DNA from: Pseudomonadota bacterium
GTDB taxonomy: Bacteria; Pseudomonadota; Gammaproteobacteria; Burkholderiales; JABEVD01
NCBI GenBank assembly: GCA_021848825.1
Contig: JAJZTQ010000009.1
Coordinates: forward strand, 17,634-81,633
Direction: 5' to 3'
Length of the DNA stretch: 64,000 nt
Position numbers and translations under genes: made by a program. Each line of letters starts with the position of its first letter. The stretch's first letter is position 1. The notes under the pieces are model-generated. The model saw nothing but the letters and a program-made list of their open reading frames with translations, was not told the DNA's origin and ran no database searches. Shown here one piece after another: positions 1 to 9,997 of this stretch.

Positions 1-438
1 GCTTTCCACGCCGACAAATCTTCCCATCGGCTTTTCTTCCGAAAGCCTCGACACCACTCCGCCAAGTCCTGAGCCCAGATCGATGAAACTGAACCCGCAT
101 TCGGGAAGGCGCCCAGCAATCTCCCTGATGACATCCCCGCCTGTGAGATAGAGCGGCACCCCCCTTTTGAAGGCATTCCAGAACACCATGCCCGTGAGGA
201 AAAAACCGATGAGATAGAAGCGCGAATCGATGTGGAAAGAAGCGGCGATCACGACCATGGGGAAAAAGAAAAGCTGTATCGGCAGCCACCATCTTTCGAG
301 CCTGATCGAAAACAAGGCAGCGATCAGCCCTTCGATGAAAGCAAGCGTGAGGACGGAAAAATGCCATCTCGCCAGGAGCGGACCCAGGATCATGACGAGC
401 GCAAGGGCTGAAATCTGGGCAATGAACGGCTTTTTCAA
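1..438 (-). CDS. Membrane-anchored class I SAM methyltransferase, partial (C-terminus beyond window)
   Basis: The reading frame runs off the left edge, so the C-terminal half is missing. It starts best at a TTG (438-436) followed by MKKPFIAQISALALVMILG; an in-frame stop lies shortly upstream. The first ~85 residues are hydrophobic with three to four likely membrane segments. A soluble domain follows that begins PLYLTGGDVIREI and contains the glycine-rich SAM-binding motif I (FIDLGSGLGG, about residues 115-124). This layout, short membrane domain plus Rossmann methyltransferase, is known from proteobacterial families of unassigned substrate. It diverges from purU with about 60 bp between the starts. 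The substrate cannot be named. Confidence 0.7.
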   Translation of the reverse strand, partial: MKKPFIAQISALALVMILGPLLARWHFSVLTLAFIEGLIAALFSIRLERWWLPIQLFFFPMVVIAASFHIDSRFYLIGFFLTGMVFWNAFKRGVPLYLTGGDVIREIAGRLPECGFSFIDLGSGLGGVVSRLSEEKPMGRFVGVES

Positions 439-497
439 TCTGTTTCCGCAGGATGGATCTTGTGGAAGTATAATGGCATTTTCCGATCAAGTCGCCC

Positions 498-1352
498 ATG
501 CATACAAGAAAAACAGCCACTCTGCTCGTCACCTGTCCGGACAGGAAAGGGCTCGTCGCGGGGATTTCCGAATTCCTTTTCAGCCACAACGCCAACATTC
601 TGCATGCCGACCAGCATCAGGACGGCACCCTTTTCCTGATGCGCATAGAATGGGACCTGGGGGATTTCTCCCTTTCCATGAAAGACTTCGCGCATCGCTT
701 CGAGCCGCTCGCAAGGAAATTCGAAATGCAATGGCGGATCGCCGATTCGGGCGCGAGAAAGCGCATGGCGATCTTCGTTTCCCGCTATGACCATTGCCTC
801 GTCGACCTGCTCTACCGCCATCGGAGCGGCGAACTCGACTGCGAAATCCCGCTGATCATAGGAAACCATCCGGATACCGAATCGATTGCGGGCTTCTACG
901 GCATCCCCTTCCATCTCGTCGTCGTGACCCCTGAAAACAAGCGCGAAGCGGAAAGCGCGCAGCTCGATCTCCTCAGCAAACACGAAATAGACTTCGTCGT
1001 GCTGGCAAGATACATGCAGGTTCTTTCAGGGGATTTTGTTGCGAGCCATGCCGACAGGATCATCAACATCCATCATTCGTTCCTCCCTGCATTCCACGGC
1101 GCCAAACCGTATCATAGGGCATTCGACAGAGGGGTGAAGCTGATCGGGGCGACAGCCCACTATGTCACCGACCTGCTCGATGAAGGCCCGATCATCGAAC
1201 AGGACGTGATCAGGGTATCGCACAGGGACGCGATCGAGGATCTCATCCAGAAAGGAAGGGACCTCGAGAAGATCGTGCTTTCGCGCGCCGTTCGCTGGCA
1301 CCTGGAAAACAGGGTCGTGATCTGCGGAAACAAGACAGTCGTTTTCGACTAA
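498..1352 (+). CDS. purU: Formyltetrahydrofolate deformylase
   Basis: Hydrolyses 10-formyl-THF to THF and formate, supplying formate for PurT and balancing one-carbon pools in the cytoplasm. The 284 aa show an N-terminal ACT domain (about 8-85, TCPDRKGLVAGISEFLF) and a formyltransferase fold with the NIHHSFLPAFHGAKPY stretch. That stretch carries the catalytic Asn-His pair, and a downstream Asp lies in YVTDLLDEGPIIEQDV. Length and motifs match the family. A TATAAT hexamer at 469-474 is a plausible -10 box, but no convincing Shine-Dalgarno sequence precedes the ATG. The stop abuts the convergent petC stop without spacing. Confidence 0.95.
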   Translation: MHTRKTATLLVTCPDRKGLVAGISEFLFSHNANILHADQHQDGTLFLMRIEWDLGDFSLSMKDFAHRFEPLARKFEMQWRIADSGARKRMAIFVSRYDHCLVDLLYRHRSGELDCEIPLIIGNHPDTESIAGFYGIPFHLVVVTPENKREAESAQLDLLSKHEIDFVVLARYMQVLSGDFVASHADRIINIHHSFLPAFHGAKPYHRAFDRGVKLIGATAHYVTDLLDEGPIIEQDVIRVSHRDAIEDLIQKGRDLEKIVLSRAVRWHLENRVVICGNKTVVFD

Positions 1353-1967
1353 TCAGTGGTTCCCTAGTTTTTTCCAGATCTTCTTCTTCAGGAAGAAGAG
1401 CAGTATGGTGAGAAAGACGAAATAGGCGATCACGTATTTGCCGAGCGTCGTCCGATCTTCCGCCTGCGGGTCTGACGCCCAGGCGAGGAATACCGAAACA
1501 TCCCTCGCTTTCTTCTCGATCGCCGCTTTGCCGGCGGCATCCGCCTGCGCGATCATGAACACGTCAGGCATCTTGATGCCGGGAAACACCTTGTTCTGCG
1601 TCTGCCCCTTGGCGTCGGTATAGAACCCCGTGATCATCGAATAGATGTAATGCGCGCCCCCTTCCCTTGCCTTCGCCATCAGGGAAAGATCGGGCGGGAC
1701 GGTGCCGAACATGCCGAGCTCGTCCTGCGGCGCCATCTGCGAAAGAAGCGGGGCACCCATTTCCTTGTCCCCGCGCATCGCATCGACCTGCGCCTTGGTG
1801 AAGCCTATCTTCATCAGGTCGTCATACTTGATGTATTTCAGGCTGTGGCAGGCATTGCAGACTTCGAGTGCGACGTGCGCGCCCCGCTGCACCTGAGTTT
1901 CTTCCGATTGCCCCGAAAGAGGAAAGACCAGGCAGAAAAGGAGCCCGACTATTCTTGATTTACGCAT
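1353..1967 (-). CDS. petC: Ubiquinol-cytochrome c reductase, cytochrome c1 subunit
   Basis: Periplasmic c-type cytochrome of the bc1 complex, passing electrons from the Rieske protein to soluble cytochrome c. The 204 aa show a signal peptide (about 1-21), the heme attachment motif CNACH (37-41), a likely axial methionine in GIKMPDVF (Met133), and a C-terminal membrane anchor ending in a Lys-rich tail. It is shorter than many c1 proteins (often about 240 aa or more). Last gene of the petABC operon; its start overlaps the end of petB by 8 bp. Confidence 0.95.
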   Translation of the reverse strand: MRKSRIVGLLFCLVFPLSGQSEETQVQRGAHVALEVCNACHSLKYIKYDDLMKIGFTKAQVDAMRGDKEMGAPLLSQMAPQDELGMFGTVPPDLSLMAKAREGGAHYIYSMITGFYTDAKGQTQNKVFPGIKMPDVFMIAQADAAGKAAIEKKARDVSVFLAWASDPQAEDRTTLGKYVIAYFVFLTILLFFLKKKIWKKLGNH

Positions 1968-3186
1968 TGCCTTCCGCCTCCGCTATTTCTCTTCTGGCCT
2001 GTTCTTCCACTGCAGCAGGCAGGCCTCTTGCCAATACCATTCTCTCTTCCCATCTCGAAACAAAGGGCAGCAGCAGGAAGATCAGGAAATAGATCGTCGT
2101 CGAAATTTCCCCGACCGTCTTCAGCGGCCCGGTAGGCGGGTTCGCCCCGACATAACCCAGCACGAAGATGTTGATCACGAAGATGTAGAACATCGCCCTG
2201 TAGACAGGCCTGTACCTCGCCCCGCCCGTAATCCTGGAACGGTCGAGATAGGGCATGGCTGCGAAGATCAGAACCGATATCGCCATCGCCACGACCCCGC
2301 CCGCCAGATCGGGCACCGAGCGCAATATCGCGTAGAAAGGCAGGAAGTACCATTCGGGAACGATGTGCGCAGGGGTCTGCATCGGATTTGCAGGGATGTT
2401 GTTCGCCGCCTCGATGAAGAGATCGGGCTTGAAGAAGACGATCAGCAGGTAGACGATCATGAACACGCCCAGGCCGAACAGATCCTTGATCGTGAAATAG
2501 GGATGGAAGGGAATGTTGTCCTTGTCGGCAAGATTGATCCCCGAAGGATTGCTGCTCCTCACTGTATGCAGGGCGACCAGATGGATCACGACTGCGGCGA
2601 AGATGAGGAAGGGGAAAAGGTAATGCAGGGAGAAGAACCTCGTCAGCGTAGGATCATCCACCGTGAACCCGCCTCGCAGCCAGGTCACGATCTCCTGCCC
2701 GTATACGGGCGTGGCCTTGAAGAGGCTGGTGATCACCTGAGCGCCCCAGTATGACATCTGTCCCCAGGGAAGCAGATAACCCATGAAGGCTGTCGCCATC
2801 ATCAAGAGCAGAAGTCCCTGCCCTGTCCACCACAGCAGCTCTCTCGGACGCCTGTACGAACCGTAATAGAGCGTTCTCGCCATATGGGTGTAGATCACGG
2901 CGAAAAATGCCGAAGCGCCGGTCGAATGCAGATAGCGTATCAGCCAGCCGTAATTGACTTCGCGCATGATGTGCTGGATCGAGTCGAAGGCGAGCTTGGA
3001 ATCCGGCTTGTAATGCATGGCGAGGAATACGCCTGTCACGATCTGGATGACGAGCACGAATCCTGCCAGAAAACCGAATCCCCACCAGTAGCTCAGGTTG
3101 CGGGGAGTGGGATAATCCGTCAGTTCATGCTTGATGAAATAGCTCAGGGGAAAACGCTGATCAACCCAGGAAATGATCTTGCTCAT
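1960..3186 (-). CDS. petB: Ubiquinol-cytochrome c reductase, cytochrome b subunit
   Basis: Integral membrane diheme subunit that oxidises ubiquinol and moves protons across the inner membrane. About 408 aa with the expected hydrophobic helices. Visible landmarks are the heme-ligand regions (HSTGASAFFAVIYTHMARTLYYGSYRRPRE and the later HLVALHTVRSSNPSG region, paraphrased here as paired histidines) and the Qo-site motif PEWYF. A GTG lies at 3189, but the ATG at 3186 shares one base with the petA stop (TGATG), which favours translational coupling. Middle gene of petABC. Confidence 0.95.
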   Translation of the reverse strand: MSKIISWVDQRFPLSYFIKHELTDYPTPRNLSYWWGFGFLAGFVLVIQIVTGVFLAMHYKPDSKLAFDSIQHIMREVNYGWLIRYLHSTGASAFFAVIYTHMARTLYYGSYRRPRELLWWTGQGLLLLMMATAFMGYLLPWGQMSYWGAQVITSLFKATPVYGQEIVTWLRGGFTVDDPTLTRFFSLHYLFPFLIFAAVVIHLVALHTVRSSNPSGINLADKDNIPFHPYFTIKDLFGLGVFMIVYLLIVFFKPDLFIEAANNIPANPMQTPAHIVPEWYFLPFYAILRSVPDLAGGVVAMAISVLIFAAMPYLDRSRITGGARYRPVYRAMFYIFVINIFVLGYVGANPPTGPLKTVGEISTTIYFLIFLLLPFVSRWEERMVLARGLPAAVEEQARREIAEAEGNA

Positions 3187-3707
3187 CACGCTTTTCCTAT
3201 CAGTATCTTGTTTTCTGCGACGAAATGATAAGGCGGGATATGGAGATTCTTCGGCGCAGGCCCGGTGATGATTCTCCCGCTGTTGTCATAGACGCTGCCG
3301 TGGCAGGGACAAAGCCAGCCAGTCGCGGTCTTGTTGGGCACGCAGCCGAGATGGGTGCATATCCCGATCACCACCAGCCATTCCGGTTTTTCGACGCGCT
3401 TGGAATCGGGTTCCGGATCCTTCCCGCCGGGTGAGGCCTCCATCGCCTTGATCTCGTCAGGCGTCCTGTGAACGACGAATACAGGCTTGCCCTGCCATGG
3501 AAATGTCTTTTCCTGGCCGGGCTCGATGCCCGAAAGATCGATTTCTGTCGTCGCCTTTGCCAGCACATCCGAAGAAGGATTCATGCTGCTGACAAATGGC
3601 ACGCATGCCGCAGCCACTCCTGCTGCCGCGACCCCCGCGGTCACCGTCCCGAGGAAATCACGCCTCGATAGGTCCGTACCTTCCTTGATGATATGTTCTT
3701 CTGCCAT
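3186..3707 (-). CDS. petA: Rieske iron-sulfur subunit of the bc1 complex
   Basis: Transfers the first electron from ubiquinol to cytochrome c1. The 173 aa begin with a twin-arginine type N-terminus (SRRDFLGTVTAGVAAAGVAA) that also serves as the membrane anchor. The [2Fe-2S] ligands are in CTHLGC (Cys117, His119) and CPCHG (Cys133, His136), with Cys122 and Cys135 positioned for the disulfide. First gene of petABC; about 100 bp separate it from the trhP stop upstream. No unambiguous promoter was found in that gap. Confidence 0.95.
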   Translation of the reverse strand: MAEEHIIKEGTDLSRRDFLGTVTAGVAAAGVAAACVPFVSSMNPSSDVLAKATTEIDLSGIEPGQEKTFPWQGKPVFVVHRTPDEIKAMEASPGGKDPEPDSKRVEKPEWLVVIGICTHLGCVPNKTATGWLCPCHGSVYDNSGRIITGPAPKNLHIPPYHFVAENKILIGKA

Positions 3708-3806
3708 GGCTCACTATATTAAGAAAGTCTTATGAAAAATCCTAGCACAAATTCGATGCCGGAGAATAACCCTATTAGCGTAACTCCTAATTGTTACAAT
3801 TCATGT

Positions 3807-5123
3807 TCAAAGAAATCTGGCGACGAGCGCATCCTCCAGTCCTTCGTCAAGCGGTATGAAAACCCTGTGCCCTGCGCCGGGCGCGACAGCAATCTCTTCC
3901 CCCGATTCGCTCTGCATTCTTTCGACTTCCACGACCCTGTTGCCTTTCGGATGGATGATCTCCAGCCTGTCCCCCACCTGGAACCGGTTCTTGACGGAAA
4001 TTTCAGCCATGCCCGATTCGATTTTGCCGATATCCCCGACATAAAGGCTGCGTGACGACTCGGAATGCCCCCTGATGTAATTCTGATATTCGGGGGTATG
4101 ATGGCGCTCGTAGAAGCCGTCGGTATAGCCGCGATTTGCAAGCCCTTCCAGCTCCGCAAGAAGAGCAGGATCGAAAGGCCTGCCGCTTGCCGCATCGTCT
4201 ATTGCTCGCCTGTAAACCTGGGCAACCCTCGCTACATAATAGATCGACTTTGTCCGTCCCTCAACCTTGAGCGAATCGACGCCTATCTCCGCGAGCTTTC
4301 CGACATGCTCGACTGCCCGCAGATCCTTCGAGTTCATGATGTAGGTGCCGTGCTCGTCCTCGAGTATCGGCATCAACTCTCCAGGCCTCTTCGATTCTTC
4401 TATGAGATAGACCGAATCGGCCAGAGGATGGCGAAGCTGGCTGCCGCAATCGGCGATCGAGGCCTTTTCGAAGTCGAAATCGATGATGCCGCGCGCCTCG
4501 TCTTCCAGTGCCGGAGAAACCTTGTAATCCCATCTGCATGAGTTGGTGCAGGTCCCCTGGTTCGGATCCCTGTGATTGAAGTAGCCAGAGAGCAGGCAGC
4601 GTCCCGAATACGCGATGCAGAGCGCGCCGTGGACGAAAACCTCCAGTTCCATGTCGGGGCAGTTCTGCCTGATCTCCGAGATTTCGTCCAGGGAAAGCTC
4701 CCGGGATAAAATGACCCTGGCGAGTCCCAGATTTTTCCAGAATCTGACTGAAGCATAATTCACGGTATTGGCCTGGACGGAAAGATGGACAGGCATTTCA
4801 GGCCATTTTTCCCTGACCATCATGATGAGACCGGGGTCCGCCATAATGAGCGCATCGGGCTTCATGTCTATGATCGGTTCCATGTCCTTCAGATAGGTTT
4901 TCACCTTGGCATTGTGGGGCATCAGGTTGCTCGCGACATAGAATTTCCTGCCGAGCATTCTCGCCCTTTCTATCCCTTCCCTGATTTCGTCATGACCGAA
5001 TTCGTTGTTTCTCGCCCTGAGAGAATACCTGGGCTGGCCCGCGTAAACGGCATCCGCCCCGAAGGAAAAGGCTGCATTCATTTTCTCCAGGCTGCCTGCT
5101 GGAAGCAATAGTTCCGGTTTCAT
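3807..5123 (-). CDS. trhP: Peptidase U32-family tRNA hydroxylation protein TrhP (YegQ)
   Basis: About 438 aa closely resembling E. coli YegQ/TrhP, which acts in prephenate-dependent formation of 5-hydroxyuridine at the tRNA wobble position. Characteristic stretches are the N-terminal KPELLLPAGSLEKM, DAVYAGQPRYSLR, LSVQANTVNYASVRFW, and the cysteine-bearing FVHGALCIAYSGRCLLSGY with DPNQGTCTNSCRW, typical of U32 Fe-S members. The frame stays open upstream to 5354, but that would overlap the divergent chemoreceptor. The ATG at 5123 has AAGGA about five bases upstream and gives the expected N-terminus. Confidence 0.9.
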   Translation of the reverse strand: MKPELLLPAGSLEKMNAAFSFGADAVYAGQPRYSLRARNNEFGHDEIREGIERARMLGRKFYVASNLMPHNAKVKTYLKDMEPIIDMKPDALIMADPGLIMMVREKWPEMPVHLSVQANTVNYASVRFWKNLGLARVILSRELSLDEISEIRQNCPDMELEVFVHGALCIAYSGRCLLSGYFNHRDPNQGTCTNSCRWDYKVSPALEDEARGIIDFDFEKASIADCGSQLRHPLADSVYLIEESKRPGELMPILEDEHGTYIMNSKDLRAVEHVGKLAEIGVDSLKVEGRTKSIYYVARVAQVYRRAIDDAASGRPFDPALLAELEGLANRGYTDGFYERHHTPEYQNYIRGHSESSRSLYVGDIGKIESGMAEISVKNRFQVGDRLEIIHPKGNRVVEVERMQSESGEEIAVAPGAGHRVFIPLDEGLEDALVARFL

Positions 5124-5209
5124 TTCATCCTTTTGCGACATTCTTGACAAAGTCCGGATATTATCCGAGGATCGACGCTTAAATAATATATTCACCGGAA
5201 ATATTTCTC

Positions 5210-5236
5210 TAAAGAATAGCGGATCCGGCCCGATAT
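5210..5236 (+). promoter_or_regulatory. Sigma28 (FliA)-type promoter of the chemoreceptor gene
   Basis: TAAA at 5210-5213, a 15-bp spacer and CCCGATAT at 5229-5236 match the flagellar sigma28 consensus TAAA-N15-GCCGATAA at all but two positions. It ends about 25 bp before the chemoreceptor ATG, which has a good GGAGG ribosome site. Class 3 flagellar control is the usual regulation of chemoreceptors. Confidence 0.6.
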
Positions 5237-5262
5237 AAATACAGGCAGCACTGGAGGCACAC

Positions 5263-7332
5263 ATGAAAAAGAATTTTCCCGTCACGCAGGTGGAGAAGCC
5301 GTTCCCGGAAAAACTCCGCCTCGTCTCGAAAACGGATCTGAAGGGGATCACCACCTACGCCAACGACGCATTCGTCGAAATGAGCGGATTCTCAAGGGAA
5401 GAACTCGTAGGCAAAAGCCACAACGTGGTGCGTCATCCCGACATGCCGCCCCAGGCCTTCAAGTGGCTGTGGGACACCCTGAAAGAGGGGAAGCCGTGGC
5501 GCGGCCTCGTCAAGAACCGCTGCAAGAATGGAGACCATTACTGGGTCAAGGCGCTCGTCGTTCCTGTCAAGGAAAACGACAAGACGGTCGGCTACATGTC
5601 AGTGAGGAATCCCCCTACCCGGGCCGAAGTGAGCGAAGCAGACAGCCTTTACAAGGCGCTCAACGAATCGGGGGCGCAGATCGGATCGAAATTCGACAAG
5701 TACCGCTTCAAGAATCTCAGGCTCAAGACCAAGCTCCAGATCGTGATCCAGGGAACCCTGCTCGTCGTGCTGGTTTCGGCGCAGCTCTGGATTTCACACA
5801 ATTTCAGGGAAAAGACCCTGGCCAATGCGAAAACCCATGCGGAGCAGGTTGCGAACGAAACCATAGACAGCGCCAACATGCTGATGGAAACGGGCACGAT
5901 CAGCGATCCCGCGAACAGGAAGCTGCTGATCGAAAAACTCGAATCGAGCGGAAACATCAAGTCGGTCAGGCTTGTCCGGGCGCAGCAGGTGGTGAATCAA
6001 TTCGGCCCGGGGCTTCCGGAGGAGCATGTCAGAGATGAAATCGAGCAGAAGGCCATCGATTCCAAGAAGCCCATTTATTCGCTGACCCTCGATTCATCCG
6101 GCGCCCCCCTGTTCAGGGCGGTCACCCCTTACATCGTCAGCCACAACTTCCACCATACTGACTGCCTGAATTGCCACATGGTCCAGGTCGGAAGCGTAAA
6201 CGGCGCATCCGACATCCTGATCGATCTGAGCACCGACTTCGCTCAGCTTCATGACATCCAGCTGAAGCTCACGATCGGGCAGCTCCTGCTCCAGGTCTTC
6301 CTGTTCTTCTTCATCGGCAGATGCGTCGAGGTTTTCGTCAAGAAGCCGCTTGGCCTTGCGATGAAGCAATTCGACAAGATCATCCAGGGCGATCTGGGCG
6401 CCGACATCGACATCTCCGGACGAGACGAAATGGGCGATCTGCTCTGCGCCATCCAGACCATGCAGGCGCATATCCAGGTGATGCTGGATGAAATGGGGCT
6501 TGCCGCCTCGATGATCGAAGAAGGATGCAGCAATCTGAATTCCCAGGTGATCCAGGTCGCAGAACATTCGAAGGAACAGAACGACCATGTCAGGCAGATC
6601 GCAAGCACCATGGAGGAGCTCAGCCAGTCCGTTTCAGAAGTCGCCAATTCCTCCAACGATTCCGCTTCAGCCGCCGTCGCCTCCCAAAAGATCATCGAGG
6701 AAAACAACCAGCGCATGGAGGAAAGCCTGGCCGCCACTTCGCGCGTTGTCGAAGCCGTCCAGTCTTCCAGCCAGACCATACTGGACCTGAAGGAGGCGAT
6801 CCAGAAGATCGGCGCCATCACCAAGGTCATCAAGGAGATCGCGGACCAGACCAACCTGCTCGCGCTGAATGCAGCGATCGAGGCTGCGAGGGCCGGAGAA
6901 CAGGGAAGAGGCTTTGCCGTCGTCGCCGATGAAGTCAGGAAGCTCGCCGAAAGGACGACTTCGAGCACCATAGACATCACCGAAATGGTCGACAATATCC
7001 ACCAGGTGACCCAGGCTGCAGTGGTCTCGATGAATCAGGCGGTCGATGAAGTGGGCAGGAGCATCGAGCTCAGCAATGCCAACACAGAAGGACTGAAGCA
7101 GGTCATGCAGGCGAGCAACCAGGTCACCGAAGGCGCGCAGCATATCGCCACGGCATCCAAGGAGCAGTCGCTTGCAAGCGAGGAAGTCGCGAGAAGCCTG
7201 GAACATATCACCGGGCTCGTCGAGCACAACAGCAAGCTCGCTGAAGCAGCGAAAGAAGCGTCGACCGAGCTCACCAGAAAGGCTGCAGAACTGCAGGCGA
7301 TGGTCCAGCACTTCGAGGTGAATTCAAACTAG
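5263..7332 (+). CDS. Methyl-accepting chemotaxis protein with cytoplasmic PAS and periplasmic heme-c type domain
   Basis: 689 aa transmembrane receptor. In order: an Aer-like PAS domain (about 18-110, with [16 protein letters not shown] and [14 protein letters not shown]); membrane helix 1 (about 160-180); a periplasmic domain of the DUF3365/Tll0287 kind with a CLNCH heme-c motif (Cys301, Cys304, His305); membrane helix 2 (about 337-357); HAMP (about 360-410); and an MCP signalling domain with the highly conserved hairpin tip ([20 protein letters not shown], near 530). The family signals to CheA/CheW. Heme plus PAS suggests redox or gas sensing, which is inference. Its 3' end overlaps the convergent DUF4010 gene by 9 bp. 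Confidence 0.92.
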   Translation: MKKNFPVTQVEKPFPEKLRLVSKTDLKGITTYANDAFVEMSGFSREELVGKSHNVVRHPDMPPQAFKWLWDTLKEGKPWRGLVKNRCKNGDHYWVKALVVPVKENDKTVGYMSVRNPPTRAEVSEADSLYKALNESGAQIGSKFDKYRFKNLRLKTKLQIVIQGTLLVVLVSAQLWISHNFREKTLANAKTHAEQVANETIDSANMLMETGTISDPANRKLLIEKLESSGNIKSVRLVRAQQVVNQFGPGLPEEHVRDEIEQKAIDSKKPIYSLTLDSSGAPLFRAVTPYIVSHNFHHTDCLNCHMVQVGSVNGASDILIDLSTDFAQLHDIQLKLTIGQLLLQVFLFFFIGRCVEVFVKKPLGLAMKQFDKIIQGDLGADIDISGRDEMGDLLCAIQTMQAHIQVMLDEMGLAASMIEEGCSNLNSQVIQVAEHSKEQNDHVRQIASTMEELSQSVSEVANSSNDSASAAVASQKIIEENNQRMEESLAATSRVVEAVQSSSQTILDLKEAIQKIGAITKVIKEIADQTNLLALNAAIEAARAGEQGRGFAVVADEVRKLAERTTSSTIDITEMVDNIHQVTQAAVVSMNQAVDEVGRSIELSNANTEGLKQVMQASNQVTEGAQHIATASKEQSLASEEVARSLEHITGLVEHNSKLAEAAKEASTELTRKAAELQAMVQHFEVNSN

Positions 7333-8580
7333 GAAGGCAAGCAGCACACCGGCAAACGAAAGGGCGACGAGGCATGCCGTCGCCGGAAGGCTGGACCTGA
7401 ATCCAAGGAAGATCGCTGCGTAAATCGACTTCAGGATGTTGTTCGAAGAGGCGGCGATCAGGATAGCCGAATCGAGCACATGGAGCGGCGCCCCACCCGC
7501 TCCGCCCTGCGCCATGCTCAAGACGAATGGATCGATGTCCGTCACGCCGACTATGCTCGCAAGCCAGTATATGCCGGATTCGCCGAATTTCATCCTGACC
7601 CAGGTCGAGGCAGCCGAAATTGCCACGAAAAGGAGAGCGAAAAGAAGCGCTGCGCTCAGTTCGAGAGGATTCGACTGCATGGCGATTTGCCCGCCCCCAT
7701 CCGAATTGCCGTTCTTCCGGCAAAACCAGGTAAGCAGCAGTCCTGCCAGGAAAAGCCCGGCAAGATCGGGAAGAAGCGATATCGCCAGCTGAAGATTGAA
7801 AATGGCCACCACGACGCAGAGCCTCAGGTACATCAGGGAAGTGGCGAGAACGATGCCGGAAAGGATTTCAGACCTCGCGAAAGCCCCTTCCTTTCCCTGT
7901 TTCGCGAGCACCACGGTCGTTGCCGTGGAGGAATAAAGCCCGCCAAGGACGGATGCGGCGAGCAGCCCTTTTTCAGGGGAAACATAGCGCCTGATCATGT
8001 AGCTTGCATAGGAAAGCGTCGAGACGACAACCACGGCCAGCCAGACCTGATGAGGCGTGATCGCGCTCAATTTCGTGACCGGGTGATCGGGAAGAAGCGG
8101 AAGCACGATGCCTGTCAGGACCAGAAATTTTCCTCCCGTCATGATCTCGTCCGAAGGAAGCTTCTGGGCGAGCTCATGAAGACTCTGGCGCGCGCCGAGA
8201 AGCAGCACCGCGGCAACCGAGAAGGAAACGGCGACCCAGTGGGGCTCCATCAGGGAAATCGGCCCCAGGAGATAGGCGATCAGGTTGCAGACCGGAATGA
8301 TGAGCCCGCCCCCCGGCTCGGCCGCGGGCGTTCCTTCCGACCATCTTGCATGGTAATAGGCATAAAGCCATATGCCAAGGACGACGAGCCCGGCGCAAAA
8401 GGCGGCTGCATGAACAGGATCGACGAGATAGAGCCCTGCGCCTGAAAGCGCGAGCATCGGAAATGTCCTGACTCCGCCGGGGCGCTTTTTGGGACTCTTG
8501 ACATAGAATTCCTCGAAAGCGAGCCCGAAGAAAAAGGAAAGCCCGAGCACGAGGGCGAGATTTTCAGGTTCGAGCGTCAA
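7324..8580 (-). CDS. MgtC/SapB-like membrane protein with DUF4010 domain
   Basis: 418 aa polytopic membrane protein with roughly 12 hydrophobic segments. The N-terminal part ([29 protein letters not shown]) resembles MgtC/SapB proteins and the C-terminal two thirds resembles DUF4010. It starts at TTG (8580) with AAGGAG six bases upstream; the TTGA overlap with the kinase stop makes it the last gene of a TPR-regulator-kinase-membrane protein operon. The biochemical role is unknown; co-expression with a two-component system suggests an envelope or ion-stress response. Confidence 0.8.
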   Translation of the reverse strand: MTLEPENLALVLGLSFFFGLAFEEFYVKSPKKRPGGVRTFPMLALSGAGLYLVDPVHAAAFCAGLVVLGIWLYAYYHARWSEGTPAAEPGGGLIIPVCNLIAYLLGPISLMEPHWVAVSFSVAAVLLLGARQSLHELAQKLPSDEIMTGGKFLVLTGIVLPLLPDHPVTKLSAITPHQVWLAVVVVSTLSYASYMIRRYVSPEKGLLAASVLGGLYSSTATTVVLAKQGKEGAFARSEILSGIVLATSLMYLRLCVVVAIFNLQLAISLLPDLAGLFLAGLLLTWFCRKNGNSDGGGQIAMQSNPLELSAALLFALLFVAISAASTWVRMKFGESGIYWLASIVGVTDIDPFVLSMAQGGAGGAPLHVLDSAILIAASSNNILKSIYAAIFLGFRSSLPATACLVALSFAGVLLAFLV

Positions 8581-9995
8581 GTCTTCTCCTTCTCAGCTTT
8601 CGGAAATTTCACCCTCACCCACAGCCCTTTTCCGTTCTCGCCCGTATCCAGCGTCACTTCGGCATGATGCAGATCGGAGATGCGCTTCACGATTGAAAGT
8701 CCCAATCCGCTGCCGCTCGCCCTGTTTCCCAGGGTCCTGTAAAAACGCTCGAAAACGTTGGCCCGTTCCTGCGGATCGATGCCCGGTCCGTTGTCGATGA
8801 CGTCGAGCCAGACCGCCTCATTGTCCTCCCCTGTCCTGACCTCGACCTGCCCCTCCTCGGGCGTGTATCGGATGGCGTTCCTGACGAGGTTGCTGGTCAG
8901 GATCCCGATCATTTGCGGATCTCCCTTGACCATCGTTCTCGGCGCTTCCTCGAAGGCAAGCTCTATGCTTTTCGCGAGCGCCTCAGGGGCGAGCTCGGTC
9001 AAGACCCCTACCACGACAGTGTGGAGATCGAATTTCTCGTTGTCCACCTTGGCGAACTGGGGGTCCAGTCTCGCCAAAGTCAGCAATTGTTGCACGAGAT
9101 GAGTGGCGCGGTCGACCCCGCCTATCACCTGTTCGAGCGCCTTCTTCCGCTGCGCATCTTCGTTCGCCCTCATCGCCACCTGCGCCTGCGTCTTGAGCGC
9201 TGCAAGCGGGGTGCGCAGCTCGTGCGCAGCATCGGCAGTGAAGCGCCGCTCGTTCTCGAAGGAATGCTCGAGCCTGGCAAGCAACGTATTGATCGAATCG
9301 ACGAGCGGCCTGAGTTCCCCCGGCACATCGGAGATGACGATGGGCTTCAGATTTTCGACTGCGCGCTGCTTCACTTCGTCGGATACCCAGTTGACCGGCT
9401 TCAGCCCCCGCTCAATGCTGAACCAGACGAGCGGCGCGATCATCGGAATGGTCAGAAGGAATGGCACAAGCAGGCTCAAAGCGATCCTTCCGGCCAGTTC
9501 GTTGCGGATCTGCTGGAGCTGTCCGACCTGGATCTGCAGCGTGTGTTCGCTGTTCCAGTGAGAATAGACGCGCCACCTCTTCCCGTCTATCAGGCTGTCG
9601 CTGAAGCCCTCGGAATGTTCGGAAAGAATCCTTTCGGGCGTGGTCGCCGAGCGTAGCAGCAGGTTGCCGTTGCTGTCCCTGATCTGGAAAGCGATTTTTC
9701 TTTCGTATTCCAGGGTGGGATGTTCGCTGTCGGAGACGACGCCCGTCCCTTCCGAAATCGCCGTGCTCGCCTGATCGAGCAGCACTCTGGCGGATTCGGC
9801 AAGCTGGGCATCGAATAGTTCGTCAGTCTCGCGATGGGAATTGAAATAGGCGAGAAGCGAGATGAGCAGCAGAAGAAACGAGATCGAGGAAAGAATGAGC
9901 TTGAGCAGGCGCCTTCTGAGCGAATTCCCGGTGAAGGAGAGATGGAAGGCGCTGATCCATTTCAAAAGATCGGCAACGGTCAATTCACCCCGCAT
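8577..9995 (-). CDS. Two-component sensor histidine kinase, QseC/TctE-like
   Basis: About 472 aa. Membrane helix 1 (about 31-52), a periplasmic sensor of the 2CSK type (about 53-170), helix 2 (about 171-193), a linker, then HisKA with the phospho-acceptor His258 (AAHELRTPLAAL). The ATPase domain shows N box NLVRNAIRYTP, G1 DNGPGID, F box FERFYR and G2 GSGLGLSIV. The frame is open further upstream inside the regulator gene. Two start codons are near: ATG 10001 overlapping the regulator stop, and ATG 9995, which has AAGGA at the better distance and was chosen. Partner of the adjacent regulator. Confidence 0.92.
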   Translation of the reverse strand: MRGELTVADLLKWISAFHLSFTGNSLRRRLLKLILSSISFLLLLISLLAYFNSHRETDELFDAQLAESARVLLDQASTAISEGTGVVSDSEHPTLEYERKIAFQIRDSNGNLLLRSATTPERILSEHSEGFSDSLIDGKRWRVYSHWNSEHTLQIQVGQLQQIRNELAGRIALSLLVPFLLTIPMIAPLVWFSIERGLKPVNWVSDEVKQRAVENLKPIVISDVPGELRPLVDSINTLLARLEHSFENERRFTADAAHELRTPLAALKTQAQVAMRANEDAQRKKALEQVIGGVDRATHLVQQLLTLARLDPQFAKVDNEKFDLHTVVVGVLTELAPEALAKSIELAFEEAPRTMVKGDPQMIGILTSNLVRNAIRYTPEEGQVEVRTGEDNEAVWLDVIDNGPGIDPQERANVFERFYRTLGNRASGSGLGLSIVKRISDLHHAEVTLDTGENGKGLWVRVKFPKAEKEKT

Positions 9996-9997
9996 CC

